The notes: generated by a model from the letters alone, not told the origin. Counted from the stretch's first letter, positions 17,151 to 26,307 are shown. The stretch is DNA of 48,562 bases from Vitreoscilla sp. (GCA_030150505.1 JASLFS010000047.1:1-48562), one strand, 5' to 3'. Made by a program: numbers and translations.

Positions 17151-17163
17151 ATCTGATTCAGAT
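17151..17163. promoter_or_regulatory. Short dyad upstream of ygfZ, possible operator
   Basis: ATCTGA-T-TCAGAT is a perfect 6-bp dyad, 34 bases before the ygfZ start, in the 216-base spacer between divergent transcription units. A TATAAT lies at 17094-17099, with only a weak -35 match. No known regulator site is recognised. Confidence 0.3.
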
Positions 17164-17196
17164 AAAAATTTAATATTTCGATCTAGGAATAAATAC

Positions 17197-18069
17197 ATGT
17201 TAACTAAATTAACTTTACACCCTGATTTAGGCATTTTAGCGTTGACTGGCAAGGATGCAACTGTTTTTTTGCATAATCAAGTATCAAATGACATAAATAA
17301 CCTACCCGATCATCATGCTTGCTATGCAACCTACAACACGCCACAAGGTCGCGTTATATCAAATTTTATCGTTTTTAAACAAAGTACAACTTTGTATTTA
17401 GTGATGCCTAAAGACTTGATTGAAAAGGTCAGTAAACGCTTACATATGTTTGTATTACGAAACGATGTGCAAATTAACAACATTTCATCGCAACATGGCA
17501 TTTACGTTCAATTACCCACAAATATTAAAGACAGCGATACTCTTACAGACCATCAATATTTTTTCTCCGCACAGGAACAAAATGGTCAAATTACCATCAA
17601 TTTACCCCACGGAGGCAAAATTCTAATCGCAAGCCAGAATGATTATGACATAAATCAGAGTGGTAATGTTGAAGAATTTAAAAAATTTGAGATTTCATCT
17701 GGATATCCTACCATTACATTACCTACATCAGAAACCTGTGTTGCACAAATGCTTAATCAAGAAAAACTAGGAGCTGTGCATTTCAAAAAAGGCTGTTATC
17801 CAGGTCAAGAAATTATCGCTCGCGCCCAATATCGCGGCAAAGTAAAACGTGGCATGGCTTACTATACAAGTACTGCTATCATAGAAGCTGGAGAAAAATT
17901 ATTAAACACAAACAACGAAGATGTTGGCTTGGTTATTAATACTGCTTTAGTAGATGATATTTATCATATTCTTGCTGTTATAAAACACAGTGCTGCCAAC
18001 CAAACATTACATAATGAAAATAATATCTTACTTAATCCACAAGAGATTTTTTTTGATTTAGAAAGCTAG
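17197..18069 (+). CDS. ygfZ: YgfZ/GcvT-domain folate-binding protein
   Basis: YgfZ is a tetrahydrofolate-binding protein that supports maintenance or repair of Fe-S enzymes such as MiaB. The 290-residue protein carries the defining KKGCYPGQE motif with Cys200, followed by RAQYRGKVKR. The N-terminal GcvT-like part (LTGKDATVFLHNQVSNDI...YNTPQGRVISNF) matches the family. AGGA precedes the ATG. The hotdog-fold gene begins 22 bases downstream on the same strand, so the two are probably co-transcribed. Confidence 0.93.
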   Translation: MLTKLTLHPDLGILALTGKDATVFLHNQVSNDINNLPDHHACYATYNTPQGRVISNFIVFKQSTTLYLVMPKDLIEKVSKRLHMFVLRNDVQINNISSQHGIYVQLPTNIKDSDTLTDHQYFFSAQEQNGQITINLPHGGKILIASQNDYDINQSGNVEEFKKFEISSGYPTITLPTSETCVAQMLNQEKLGAVHFKKGCYPGQEIIARAQYRGKVKRGMAYYTSTAIIEAGEKLLNTNNEDVGLVINTALVDDIYHILAVIKHSAANQTLHNENNILLNPQEIFFDLES

Positions 18070-18091
18070 ATATTTATTACTTAGGAATGCT

Positions 18092-18577
18092 ATGAGAAAT
18101 TGGATCTTTAAACATCCATCGATAATTAAATGGGTGCTCAATATCTGGCCGCCTTTTTTATTTACGGGTATTAAAATCACACAACTATCAAGTGATTTCA
18201 AATACTGTAAGGTAAAATTAAAAAACTGGCCTGGAACGAGGAACGTTAACAATAGTCAATTTGGTGGCAGTTTATTCTCTATGACAGATCCAATTTACTC
18301 ATTAATGCTGATGGGAATTTTGGGATTTGATAAATATTTCATCTGGGATAAAGCCGCCAACATTGATTTCATCAAGCCTGGCAAAGGAATGGTTTATATT
18401 GAATTTAAAATAACCGATGCAGACATAGAATTAATAGAAAAATACTGCGCAAATGGCGAGAAATATTTTCCTACATTTCACAATATTGTTCTGGATAAAG
18501 AAAAAAATACTGTCGCCAAATTAGAAAGAACGCTATACATCAGACTCAAGCCAGAACATAGAAACACTTCCGCTTAA
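18092..18577 (+). CDS. DUF4442 hotdog-fold protein (thioesterase-like)
   Basis: This 161-residue protein resembles the DUF4442/PaaI-like hotdog family. It has an N-terminal amphipathic stretch (WVLNIWPPFLFTGIKI), then the central hotdog helix region (NNSQFGGSLFSMTDPIYSLMLMGILG), then the beta-rich half (KAANIDFIKPGKGMVYIEFKI). Members are putative acyl-CoA thioesterases; the substrate is unknown. AGGA (18082-18085) is well spaced to the ATG. It follows ygfZ closely and has no obvious strong terminator behind it. Confidence 0.85.
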   Translation: MRNWIFKHPSIIKWVLNIWPPFLFTGIKITQLSSDFKYCKVKLKNWPGTRNVNNSQFGGSLFSMTDPIYSLMLMGILGFDKYFIWDKAANIDFIKPGKGMVYIEFKITDADIELIEKYCANGEKYFPTFHNIVLDKEKNTVAKLERTLYIRLKPEHRNTSA

Positions 18578-18709
18578 AAGAAATTGAGTCACTCTTTAAT
18601 GAATCATGACAAAAACACAATTGAAAATATTCCAATATGCTAACATTGCGGCAAATTATTAAACCAAATATCAATACATAGATATTCATTTAAATTGGGG
18701 AAATTTTAA

Positions 18710-19630
18710 ATGACAACTTATAACGTCTTATATTCAGGACAAATTCTATCTGGATTTGATCCTGATTCCGTTCAAAAACAAACGACACAATTATTAAAAC
18801 TATCAGAAGCGGAAGGGAAGCGCTTCTTTTCAGGAAAAGCCATCCCATTAAAAAAAGGAATTTCTTTAGAGGCGGCAGAGAAACTAAAAAACAAATTAGA
18901 AATTATTGGCCTAAGCATCAAATTAGAGCCGACTACTCAAACAATCAATCCATTGGATACATTATCTTTAGTTGATAGTCCCTCTTCTCATCAAGCACCT
19001 GCAACAGAATCATCACAAAAGACTAATCAGCCAAACTTATCCATGAATACAAATAATGATGATGAGCACTCAAGCAACCCTTACAGTGCACCAAGAAGCC
19101 AACATTATCGTTCTTTTGATGAGTCTTACCAAGAAGTCAAACCTCCTAATATCTTTAATCTTAGCCTAGCTGGACGATATGGCAGATTAAATATGATTAA
19201 TGCAAGCTGGGTACTGTCGCTAGTACTAGTAGGGATAACCCTTGTAATCACAATCCTCTTTGCAACTGCATCCATTTCGACATCCAATATAACTAATTCT
19301 TTAACCTCTCTTCCTACGAGCATCTGGTTAATATTCGGAATAATTTCTTTAGTATCATTATTTTATTCAATCAAGCTTGCTGTCTTACGCCTACATGACT
19401 TAAATAGAAATGGTCTTTGGTCTCTTCTTATATTCTCAACTATTATTCCCGTTATTGGATACATTATCTATCTAATATTTTATCTATATTTATTATTTGC
19501 TCCAGGGGATCCTGGTAAAAATGAATATGGTCCTCCATCTACTCAAGGTCCAATATGGGGATTGGCAGCAACAATTTTCATCTTAGGTTCTGTATTGCTT
19601 ATTACTATTCTAATGCCATTTTCTAAATAA
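18710..19630 (+). CDS. DUF805 membrane protein with a soluble N-terminal domain
   Basis: The protein is 306 residues. An N-terminal domain of about 75 residues (YNVLYSGQILSGFDP...FFSGKAIPLKKGISLEAAEKL...) recalls a unit often found in front of membrane domains, with a G-x-L-x-GFD start and an F-SGK-x-x-x-LKKG centre. A Ser/Thr/Asn-rich linker (about 80-145) follows. The C-terminal DUF805 domain (GRYGRLNMINASWV, AVLRLHDLNRNGLWSLL, then FAPGDPGKNEYGPP) has four membrane helices. The function of DUF805 is unknown. A GGGGA Shine-Dalgarno precedes the ATG. The gene stands alone. Confidence 0.88.
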   Translation: MTTYNVLYSGQILSGFDPDSVQKQTTQLLKLSEAEGKRFFSGKAIPLKKGISLEAAEKLKNKLEIIGLSIKLEPTTQTINPLDTLSLVDSPSSHQAPATESSQKTNQPNLSMNTNNDDEHSSNPYSAPRSQHYRSFDESYQEVKPPNIFNLSLAGRYGRLNMINASWVLSLVLVGITLVITILFATASISTSNITNSLTSLPTSIWLIFGIISLVSLFYSIKLAVLRLHDLNRNGLWSLLIFSTIIPVIGYIIYLIFYLYLLFAPGDPGKNEYGPPSTQGPIWGLAATIFILGSVLLITILMPFSK

Positions 19631-19654
19631 ATGCCTTAGTCATTCAAAGTCATT

Positions 19655-19694
19655 GTTATTGGCAGAAAATAAATCCGCACTTTCTGCCAATAAC
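19655..19694. terminator. Long perfect hairpin after the DUF805 gene
   Basis: GTTATTGGCAGAAA and its exact reverse complement form a 14-bp stem around a 12-base loop, 24 bases after the stop. A second small dyad (ATACCA/TGGTAT) follows at once. There is no adjacent pure T run, but T-rich sequence comes 20 bases later. The rest of the 309-base spacer up to the LysR gene is AT-rich, with a GTATATA...TATATAC dyad near 19850-19873 and no recognised gene. Confidence 0.6.
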
Positions 19695-19939
19695 ATACCA
19701 TTGGTATAATTTATTTTAAATTTTTAAGATAATTTTCAGCTTACCTGTCGGCAACAATTAAGTTATTTAAATCATAATTAAATATATGTTAAATTTTAAT
19801 ATTTTTATGAAAATAGTTTATATTCACAACATCTATTATCTAAAAAATGGTATATAATATTTCCGTGTATATACATATAGAATAAAAAATATCTACAACT
19901 TAGTTTTGATGAAAACAAATTACTATAAAGACTAAAATT

Positions 19940-20830
19940 ATGAATAAAACATTTAACTTAGACTTATTGCGTACCTTCACTGTAATTGCTGAAACTGGTA
20001 GTTTTACGACAGCATCAACCAGATTAAATTCACCACAATCTACAGTTAGTCAAAAATTAGCCCGCTTAGAGGAGTTTACTCACCAAAGGCTAATTGATCG
20101 AAGCCATCGAAATATCGCCTTAACACCTGCGGGCGAAAAATTGTTGGTTTTTGCTAAAAAGATGCTAAAAATTAATGACGAAGCTTTGCTTGTCATGTCT
20201 GGCATTACTGTTATTTATACTTTGCGTGTTGGTTTATCCGAAGATTTGCCAATGGCACACATTACTTCGGTACTGGCTCAATTTTTACGTAGCCATCCTA
20301 ATGTTAAATTTAATGTGACATCAGGTATTAGCGCTGACTTGCAACATCGCTATGACAGTGGTGAACTTGATTTAATTGTTATTCAACAGAAGAAAAATGG
20401 CAGAAAAGGCAAATATAAAATTGCTGAGAACCTATATTGGTTAGATAGCATTGATACGCCGTCAGTTAGCATGACCCCTGTACCACTAGTATCTTTCCCT
20501 GCTCGTGGTTTATATCGCATAGATATGATTGAAAACTTGGATGAAAAAAGCTTGCCATGGCGCATTACTTACACCAGCTCAAGCTTAGCGAGTGTACAAA
20601 ATGCGATTACACAAGGCTTGGGAATTAGCTTGTTACCATTAAGAAACAAGCTGCCTGAACACAAAATTCTAACAGAGGAAGAAGGTTTTCCTGTTGTAAC
20701 GGATATTGAAACAGCTATTCACTTTAATGATGATGCAAAACATGCAACAGATATTGCTGAAATTATTATGGATGCGCTGCGCCGCTCAGCAGAAGAAAAT
20801 AAAAGCCTGACTGAATCTTTAGCTCAATAA
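19940..20830 (+). CDS. LysR-type transcriptional regulator (LrhA-like)
   Basis: This 296-residue regulator has an N-terminal winged helix-turn-helix (LDLLRTFTVIAETGSFTTASTRLNS then QSTVSQKLARLEE), followed by a shorter than usual periplasmic-binding-protein-like effector domain (LRVGLSEDLPMAHITSVL...). The LDLLRTF start and the INDEAL linker resemble the LrhA/HdfR branch. The co-inducer and targets are unknown. LysR proteins usually regulate a neighbouring or divergent gene, but the upstream gene here is co-directional, so a remote target or autoregulation is more likely. An 11-of-12 match to the uptake word lies inside it at 20647-20658. Confidence 0.93.
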   Translation: MNKTFNLDLLRTFTVIAETGSFTTASTRLNSPQSTVSQKLARLEEFTHQRLIDRSHRNIALTPAGEKLLVFAKKMLKINDEALLVMSGITVIYTLRVGLSEDLPMAHITSVLAQFLRSHPNVKFNVTSGISADLQHRYDSGELDLIVIQQKKNGRKGKYKIAENLYWLDSIDTPSVSMTPVPLVSFPARGLYRIDMIENLDEKSLPWRITYTSSSLASVQNAITQGLGISLLPLRNKLPEHKILTEEEGFPVVTDIETAIHFNDDAKHATDIAEIIMDALRRSAEENKSLTESLAQ

Positions 20831-20845
20831 ACTTAAGTAACATAA

Positions 20846-20875
20846 AAAAAGCGCTGTCGATGAACAGCGCTTTTT
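20846..20875. terminator. Bidirectional terminator between LysR and MBL-fold genes
   Basis: AAAAAGCGCTGT / ACAGCGCTTTTT, 12-bp arms with a 6-base loop, lies between convergent genes with A and T tracts on both sides. Confidence 0.92.
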
Positions 20876-20916
20876 CTTTGAATATAACCATCAAATAAAC
20901 TTCAAAACATATCGAA

Positions 20917-21552
20917 TTAATTTAAAAATGGATTGTGTTTCTTTTCGTAACCAATCGTAGTCATTGGTCCATGCCCAGTAATAACATTGGTATCATCTGG
21001 CAACAACCATAACTTCGTTTTAATATTATTAATTAAATCAGCATGATTACCACGTGGAAAATCTGTACGACCAATAGACTCCTTAAACAAAACATCACCA
21101 GCTACCAATAATTTACTTTCACTGTTATAGAAAACCACATGCCCTGGAGTATGCCCCGGCACATAGATAACAGAAAAAGTCTGATTCCCTACTTTTAACT
21201 CATCTCCTTCGTTTAACCAGCGCTCTGGCGTAAAACTTGGACTAATGGGAAATTGATATGCTTTGGTAATTTCTGGCAATTGCTGAATCCAAAAATCATC
21301 TTCTTTATTTGGCCCCAACACAGGAATATTTTTTAATTTTTGCAAACTAACAACACCACCAACATGATCCAAATGTCCATGTGTTAGCCAAATTGCACTT
21401 AATTCCAATCCCTTGCTGTCAATATATTGCAAAATTTCTTTAGCACTTCCACCCATATCGGTTAAAACAGCTTGATTGGTTTCATCACACCATAGCAATG
21501 TGCAATTTTGTTGAAATGGTGTAACTGGCAGAATTTCAAATTGTAAAGCCAT
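20917..21552 (-). CDS. Metallo-beta-lactamase-fold hydrolase (glyoxalase II-like, YcbL type)
   Basis: This 211-residue Zn-dependent hydrolase has the metal motif THGHLDHVGG (His58, His60, Asp62, His63), a second ligand region at YVPGHTPGHVVFY, the bridging Asp at VAGDVLF, and a C-terminal TGHGPMTTIG. Its length and the FKESIGRTDFPRGN stretch match the YcbL-like short glyoxalase II group, which hydrolyses S-lactoylglutathione or related thioesters. It lacks the long C-terminal helical domain of true GloB. It lies downstream of purH but has its own spacer with a terminator in between. Confidence 0.92.
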   Translation of the reverse strand: MALQFEILPVTPFQQNCTLLWCDETNQAVLTDMGGSAKEILQYIDSKGLELSAIWLTHGHLDHVGGVVSLQKLKNIPVLGPNKEDDFWIQQLPEITKAYQFPISPSFTPERWLNEGDELKVGNQTFSVIYVPGHTPGHVVFYNSESKLLVAGDVLFKESIGRTDFPRGNHADLINNIKTKLWLLPDDTNVITGHGPMTTIGYEKKHNPFLN

Positions 21553-21590
21553 GGATAAATGCCCTTTAATAATAGTGTTCTATTTATAAT

Positions 21591-21630
21591 AAAGCCGCTG
21601 TTTGAACAATATCATTCAAACAGCGGCTTT
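21591..21630 (-). terminator. Strong terminator after purH
   Basis: AAAGCCGCTGTTTGAA and its exact complement form a 16-bp stem with an 8-base loop, starting 14 bases after the purH stop (minus strand). The minus-strand RNA continues into a U-rich stretch. Confidence 0.88.
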
Positions 21631-21644
21631 GATGAAAAATACGC

Positions 21645-23222
21645 TTAATGACGGAAGTGACGAACGCCTGTCAATACCATTGCCATACCATGTTCATCAG
21701 CTGCGTCAAAAATTTCTTGGTCGCGCATTGAGCCGCCCGGATGAATAATTGCTTTAATTCCCTGCTCTGCAATCACATCAATTCCATCACGGAATGGGAA
21801 AAATGCATCAGATGCAGCAACCGCATTATTTAAATCAAAGCCACCATCTTGAGCCTTACGCGCTGCGATTCGAGTTGAATCAACACGACTCATTTGACCA
21901 GCACCGATGCCATAAGTTTGGCCTGCATTGCAAAATACAATTGCATTAGATTTCACATATTTAGCTACTTTCCAAGCAAAAAGTAAATCAGCCCATTCTT
22001 GCTCAGTTGGCTGGCGTTTGCTAACAACCGTTAAATCTTCTTTTTTCACGCGATAAATATCAGGACTTTGCACCAACAAACCACCGCCAACACGTTTTAA
22101 TTCAAAACGATTAGCACCAGATTGTAATGGCACTTCTAAAACACGCACATTTTTCTTCTGTGCAATAATTTCTTTGGCTTTATCGGTAAACTTAGGAGCC
22201 ATTAGTACTTCAAGGAATTGTCCTGTTACGGCTTCAACCGTTTCAGCATCCACTTCTCGGTTGAATGCAATAATGCCACCAAATGCACTAGTCGTATCTG
22301 TCGAAAATGCTAATCGATAAGCATTCAATGGACTATCTGCCACTGCAACACCACATGGATTTGCATGTTTTACAATCACACAAGCTGGCTCATCAAATGC
22401 TTTGACAGCTTCCCAAGCTGCATCAGCATCCGCAATATTGTTATATGACAACTCTTTGCCTTGCAATTGTTCATAATGAGACAGACTGCCTGCTACTGGA
22501 TATAAATCACGATAAAATGCAGCTTGTTGATGAGGATTCTCACCATATCGCAAATCTTGCGCTTTGATAAATTGTGCATTTAAATTTTCTGGGAACATTC
22601 CCAAAACTGGCTCACCAGATAAAACCGTATCATCAACGCTGGTTAAATAATTACTAATCATGCCGTCATATTGAGCAGTATGCGTAAATGCTTTGCGAGA
22701 TAAATTAAAACGAGTGGTATCCGAAAGTTTTCCACCATTTTCTTTTAGTTCAACAACAACTTTTACATAGTCGTGCGCATCAGTAACAATAGCAACATGC
22801 TTCCAGTTTTTTGCTGCAGAGCGAACCATGGTTGGTCCACCAATATCGATATTTTCAATCGCATCTTCTAAGGTACAACCTGCTTTAGCAATGGTTGCGG
22901 CAAATGGGTACAAGTTGACACACACAAGGTCAATATTACCAATATCGTGCTCCGCCATTTTAGCAACATGGCTTTCTAAATCACGACGGCCTAAAATACC
23001 ACCATGAATTTTAGGATGTAATGTTTTCACACGTCCATCGAGCATTTCTGGAAAACCAGTGTAATCTGCCACTTCAATTACTGGTATACCGGCATCTGCT
23101 AACAATGTTGCCGTTCCACCCGTTGATAGTAATTCAACCCCTTGTTCATGCAATGCTTTGGCAAACTCAACAACACCTTGTTTATCTGACACACTAATTA
23201 GCGCGCGTTTAACCGCAACCAT
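21645..23222 (-). CDS. purH: Bifunctional AICAR formyltransferase / IMP cyclohydrolase
   Basis: PurH carries out the last two steps of de novo IMP synthesis. The protein is 525 residues. The N-terminal IMP cyclohydrolase domain starts VAVKRALISVSDKQGV and includes STGGTATLL and DGRVKTLHPKIHGG. The AICAR transformylase domain contains the catalytic KHANPCG motif (VIVKHANPCGVAV) and the C-terminal PGGSMRDQE. It uses the 10-formyl-THF made by FolD (2.2 kb). AGGA is one base before the ATG at 23228 but seven before the ATG at 23222, so I place the start at 23222. It is the third gene of a dusB-fis-purH unit. Confidence 0.97.
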   Translation of the reverse strand: MVAVKRALISVSDKQGVVEFAKALHEQGVELLSTGGTATLLADAGIPVIEVADYTGFPEMLDGRVKTLHPKIHGGILGRRDLESHVAKMAEHDIGNIDLVCVNLYPFAATIAKAGCTLEDAIENIDIGGPTMVRSAAKNWKHVAIVTDAHDYVKVVVELKENGGKLSDTTRFNLSRKAFTHTAQYDGMISNYLTSVDDTVLSGEPVLGMFPENLNAQFIKAQDLRYGENPHQQAAFYRDLYPVAGSLSHYEQLQGKELSYNNIADADAAWEAVKAFDEPACVIVKHANPCGVAVADSPLNAYRLAFSTDTTSAFGGIIAFNREVDAETVEAVTGQFLEVLMAPKFTDKAKEIIAQKKNVRVLEVPLQSGANRFELKRVGGGLLVQSPDIYRVKKEDLTVVSKRQPTEQEWADLLFAWKVAKYVKSNAIVFCNAGQTYGIGAGQMSRVDSTRIAARKAQDGGFDLNNAVAASDAFFPFRDGIDVIAEQGIKAIIHPGGSMRDQEIFDAADEHGMAMVLTGVRHFRH

Positions 23223-23249
23223 ATTCATTCCTTTTGGTTAATGAAGTTC

Positions 23250-23492
23250 CTACAATAAGTCATATTGCAACATTTTTTTGCGCAATGTATTGCGGTTTAA
23301 TCCTAGCATGGAAGCTGCTCTGGTTTGATTTCCATCACACTCAGCTAAAACCACTTCTAATAATGGTTTTTCCACACGAGTTAATACCATTTCATATACA
23401 TTACACGGTTGTTCACCACCTAAGTCAGTAAAATACTGTTTTAAACTTTGTTTAATACTTTGTCCGATTACATCGGCTTGATTATTATGCAT
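23250..23492 (-). CDS. fis: Fis-family nucleoid protein / transcriptional regulator
   Basis: This 80-residue DNA-binding protein has a C-terminal Fis-type helix-turn-helix: VEKPLLEVVLAECDGNQTRAAS then MLGLNRNTLRKKM. It is shorter than enterobacterial Fis (98) but normal for Betaproteobacteria. Fis bends DNA and tunes rRNA, supercoiling and recombination. AGGGAG precedes the ATG. It lies directly downstream of dusB, the same pairing as in E. coli, and 27 bases upstream of purH. Confidence 0.95.
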   Translation of the reverse strand: MHNNQADVIGQSIKQSLKQYFTDLGGEQPCNVYEMVLTRVEKPLLEVVLAECDGNQTRAASMLGLNRNTLRKKMLQYDLL

Positions 23493-23521
23493 GTTGGCTC
23501 CCTGGCTAACATTATTAGCTA

Positions 23522-24529
23522 TTATTGGGTGCTATCTGCGTCAATCGGCCACTCACTAATATTCTTTGCTTTAAAATGTAAATAGCTCATCAGTAAATTC
23601 AATTGCCCCAAAGACGTATCTTGCTGATTAATATCTTTCACGATAGCTTTACTATCGTCAAAAACCTTCAAATACCAACCGATATGCTTACGAGCAATTC
23701 GAACGCCCATCAATTCACCGTAAAATTGATGTATCGCCTCAATGTGATCCAAAATCACATCCACTATTTCTGTTACCAACAATGGCGTAGGCAATACACC
23801 ATGTTTTAAATAATGAACCACTTCCCGAAAAACCCAAGGTCGACCTTGAGCTCCTCGACCAATCATAACGCCATCTGCATTGGTTAAAGACAAAACATGC
23901 GCTGCTTTTTGAGCAGTAGTAATATCTCCATTCACCCAAATAGGTAAATTTGATTGTTTTTTAATATCCGCAATCAAATCGTAACTCGCATTCCCTTTAT
24001 ACATTTGCGTGCGGCTTCGGCCATGTATTGCCAAAGCTTGAATACCAGATTGCTCTGCTATTTGGGCAATTGTAGGAATATTTAGATGATTATCATCCCA
24101 ACCTAATCGGGTTTTTAAAGTCACTGGTACATCTACTGCCTCAACAACAGCTTGTAATATATCAGCAACCAAATGTTCATCTTTCAGTAATGCACTTCCA
24201 GCCAGAACATTGCAGACTTTTTTAGCTGGGCAACCCATATTAATATCAATAATCTGAGCACCATTTTCAACATTATGCTGAGCAGCTTTAGCCATATCTT
24301 CTGGTTTCGCACCTGCTATTTGCACTGAAATAATGCCATCCTCACCGGCATGGTTTATACGAGATAACGTTTTTCTGGTTTTTTGTAAAGTAGGATCACT
24401 GGTAATCATTTCACTACTAGCAAGACCAGCGCCAAAATGACGACATAACATCCGAAATGGTTTATCAGTAATCCCTGCCATAGGTGCTAAAGCAACAGGC
24501 GCAGCTAACTCATAATGACCAATTCGCAT
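23522..24529 (-). CDS. dusB: tRNA-dihydrouridine synthase B
   Basis: DusB is an FMN-dependent reductase that makes dihydrouridine in the tRNA D-loop. The protein is 335 residues with a TIM-barrel N-terminus (VALAPMAGITDKPFRMLCR), the catalytic-cysteine region INMGCPAKKVCN, VTLKTRLGWDD, the FMN-phosphate site AIHGRSRTQMYKG, and WVNGDI...DGVMIGRGAQGRPW. I choose the ATG at 24529 (GAGTGG 7 bases upstream) over an in-frame GTG at 24538. It heads the dusB-fis-purH unit. Confidence 0.96.
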   Translation of the reverse strand: MRIGHYELAAPVALAPMAGITDKPFRMLCRHFGAGLASSEMITSDPTLQKTRKTLSRINHAGEDGIISVQIAGAKPEDMAKAAQHNVENGAQIIDINMGCPAKKVCNVLAGSALLKDEHLVADILQAVVEAVDVPVTLKTRLGWDDNHLNIPTIAQIAEQSGIQALAIHGRSRTQMYKGNASYDLIADIKKQSNLPIWVNGDITTAQKAAHVLSLTNADGVMIGRGAQGRPWVFREVVHYLKHGVLPTPLLVTEIVDVILDHIEAIHQFYGELMGVRIARKHIGWYLKVFDDSKAIVKDINQQDTSLGQLNLLMSYLHFKAKNISEWPIDADSTQ

Positions 24530-24614
24530 GGATACCACTCAATTTAAAATAAAGCGCTATTGTACATTTTTTAAGCATATCATCCAAGCAAATTGATGAA
24601 ATTTTAATCAAAAA

Positions 24615-24641
24615 AGGCTGCCTGAAATATTCAGGCAGCCT
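24615..24641. terminator. Inverted DNA-uptake-sequence pair acting as the yidC terminator
   Basis: AGGCTGCCTGAA (24615-24626) and its exact complement (24630-24641), separated by 3 bases, are flanked by A and T tracts. It lies 13 bases past the yidC stop on the minus strand. Confidence 0.9.
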
Positions 24642-24653
24642 TTTTAATAATAC

Positions 24654-26279
24654 TTATGCTACTTTTATTTTTTTCTTTTCAATACTCTTATTAATTGCCC
24701 ATTGCTGAGTAATCGATAGAATATTATTCACCACCCAGTACAATACCAAACCAGCTGGGAAGAAGAAGAACATAACAGAGAAAACAACTGGCATAATCTT
24801 CATCATTTTAGCTTGCATTGGATCCGTTGGTGGAGGATTCAAGAATGTTTGTAAGAACATCGTTACAGCCATAACAATTGGCAAAATATAATATGGATCC
24901 ACTCGAGCCAAGTCATTAATCCACAACCATGATGCTTGACGCAATTCCACAGATGCAAACAAAGCCCAATACAGTCCAATAAAGACAGGAATTTGAATCA
25001 ACATTGGCAAACAACCACCCAACGGATTAATTTTTTCCTTTTTATACAGCGCCATCATTTCTTGCTGCATCTTCATGCGGTCATCACCATATTGCTCTTT
25101 TAATGATTGCAACAACGGTGCTACTGCACGCATTTTAGCCATTGAGCGGTATGATGCCGCAGTTAATGGATATAAGATTGCTTTAACTAAAACAGTCAAT
25201 AAAACAATTGCCCAACCCCAGTTACCAACATAAGTATGAATCTTATTTAGCAACCAAAATAATGGTGAAGCAAACATATGAACTTTGCCATAATCTTTTA
25301 CCAACTGAAGATCATTAGCCAAAGGCATAATATCAGCATAAATTTGTGGTCCGGCATACAAATTCACAGGAACAGTTACAACTTGACCAGGATTCACAGT
25401 AGACAATGCCACACGAACACCCGCTGAATACAAACCATCAGAGCGCTTAGTCACATCCATAGTACAATTATCACCTGTACCACAAACACTATCACCGCCT
25501 TTTAATTGCAACAACCAAGTACTCATAAAGTAATGCTGAATAATACCAACCCAACCAGTATTGGTTTTGCTGACATAATCCGCTTTACTCTTATCCAAAT
25601 CCTCAAAAGAAACTTTTTCAAATTTGCCTTCAGGTGTATAAACCACAGGACCTGTATAAGTATGAGTAAAACTGCCTTCGCCTTCAGGCTTTGAGCCATC
25701 ACGAACCATGCGATACATTGCATCTAAATCAACAGGCTTGTCTGTTGTATTTTTAACAGCAAAAGTGACACCAATATCGTAACTACCTTTTTTAAAGGTG
25801 TAGATTTTGCTCACTTCTAAACCATTTTCAGCAGGAGCAGTTAATTTAACATCAATCGCATCCTGATTACCCAATACATACTCACGTTTTTCAACTTGGT
25901 ATGGTGCATTCAACAAATACTGACCTTGTTTAGTCAATAAAGCCGATTGAGCAACATAGGTATAATCTTTTTTATCATCTAATAAAACAAACTGTTTTGT
26001 TGCATCAGATGTTGCATCATGCTTTACCAATACCAAACGGCGTAAATCACCGGTTTTACTATCAATAACAGCATTCATTAAATCTGTTTTAACAGTAATA
26101 GGATCAGTATTGGTTAAGGCATTATCATCTGCTGCCGTCTGTCCAACAGGCGCAGTAGCATCAGCTTGTGTAGTTTGTGCTGCTGTTTGTGGCTGTTCTG
26201 GAGGCGGGAAAAAATAATTCCACCCCATCAAAATCGCCATGGCAACAACTGCAAATGCCAATAATCTTTTAAATTCCAT
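24654..26279 (-). CDS. yidC: Membrane protein insertase YidC
   Basis: YidC inserts and folds inner-membrane proteins, alone or with SecYEG. The protein is 541 residues: an N-terminal anchor (MEFKRLLAFAVVAMAILMGW), a Pro/Gln/Thr-rich linker, a large periplasmic beta-sandwich domain (about 60-350), then the conserved five-helix core. The core includes LYPLTAASYRSMAKMR, the cytoplasmic hairpin QQEMMALYKKEKINPLGGCLP (Oxa1 signature) and the hydrophilic-groove region, with a basic C-terminal tail (INKSIEKKKIKVA). It is the distal gene of rpmH-rnpA-yidD-yidC. Confidence 0.98.
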   Translation of the reverse strand: MEFKRLLAFAVVAMAILMGWNYFFPPPEQPQTAAQTTQADATAPVGQTAADDNALTNTDPITVKTDLMNAVIDSKTGDLRRLVLVKHDATSDATKQFVLLDDKKDYTYVAQSALLTKQGQYLLNAPYQVEKREYVLGNQDAIDVKLTAPAENGLEVSKIYTFKKGSYDIGVTFAVKNTTDKPVDLDAMYRMVRDGSKPEGEGSFTHTYTGPVVYTPEGKFEKVSFEDLDKSKADYVSKTNTGWVGIIQHYFMSTWLLQLKGGDSVCGTGDNCTMDVTKRSDGLYSAGVRVALSTVNPGQVVTVPVNLYAGPQIYADIMPLANDLQLVKDYGKVHMFASPLFWLLNKIHTYVGNWGWAIVLLTVLVKAILYPLTAASYRSMAKMRAVAPLLQSLKEQYGDDRMKMQQEMMALYKKEKINPLGGCLPMLIQIPVFIGLYWALFASVELRQASWLWINDLARVDPYYILPIVMAVTMFLQTFLNPPPTDPMQAKMMKIMPVVFSVMFFFFPAGLVLYWVVNNILSITQQWAINKSIEKKKIKVA

Positions 26280-26307
26280 GTCCGTCTCAACTTTATATAA
26301 TTAAGCG

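Noticed and set aside
20647..20658. Uptake word inside the LysR gene
   Set aside because: One mismatch (AAGCTGCCTGAA); may be a decayed copy but not strong enough to annotate.
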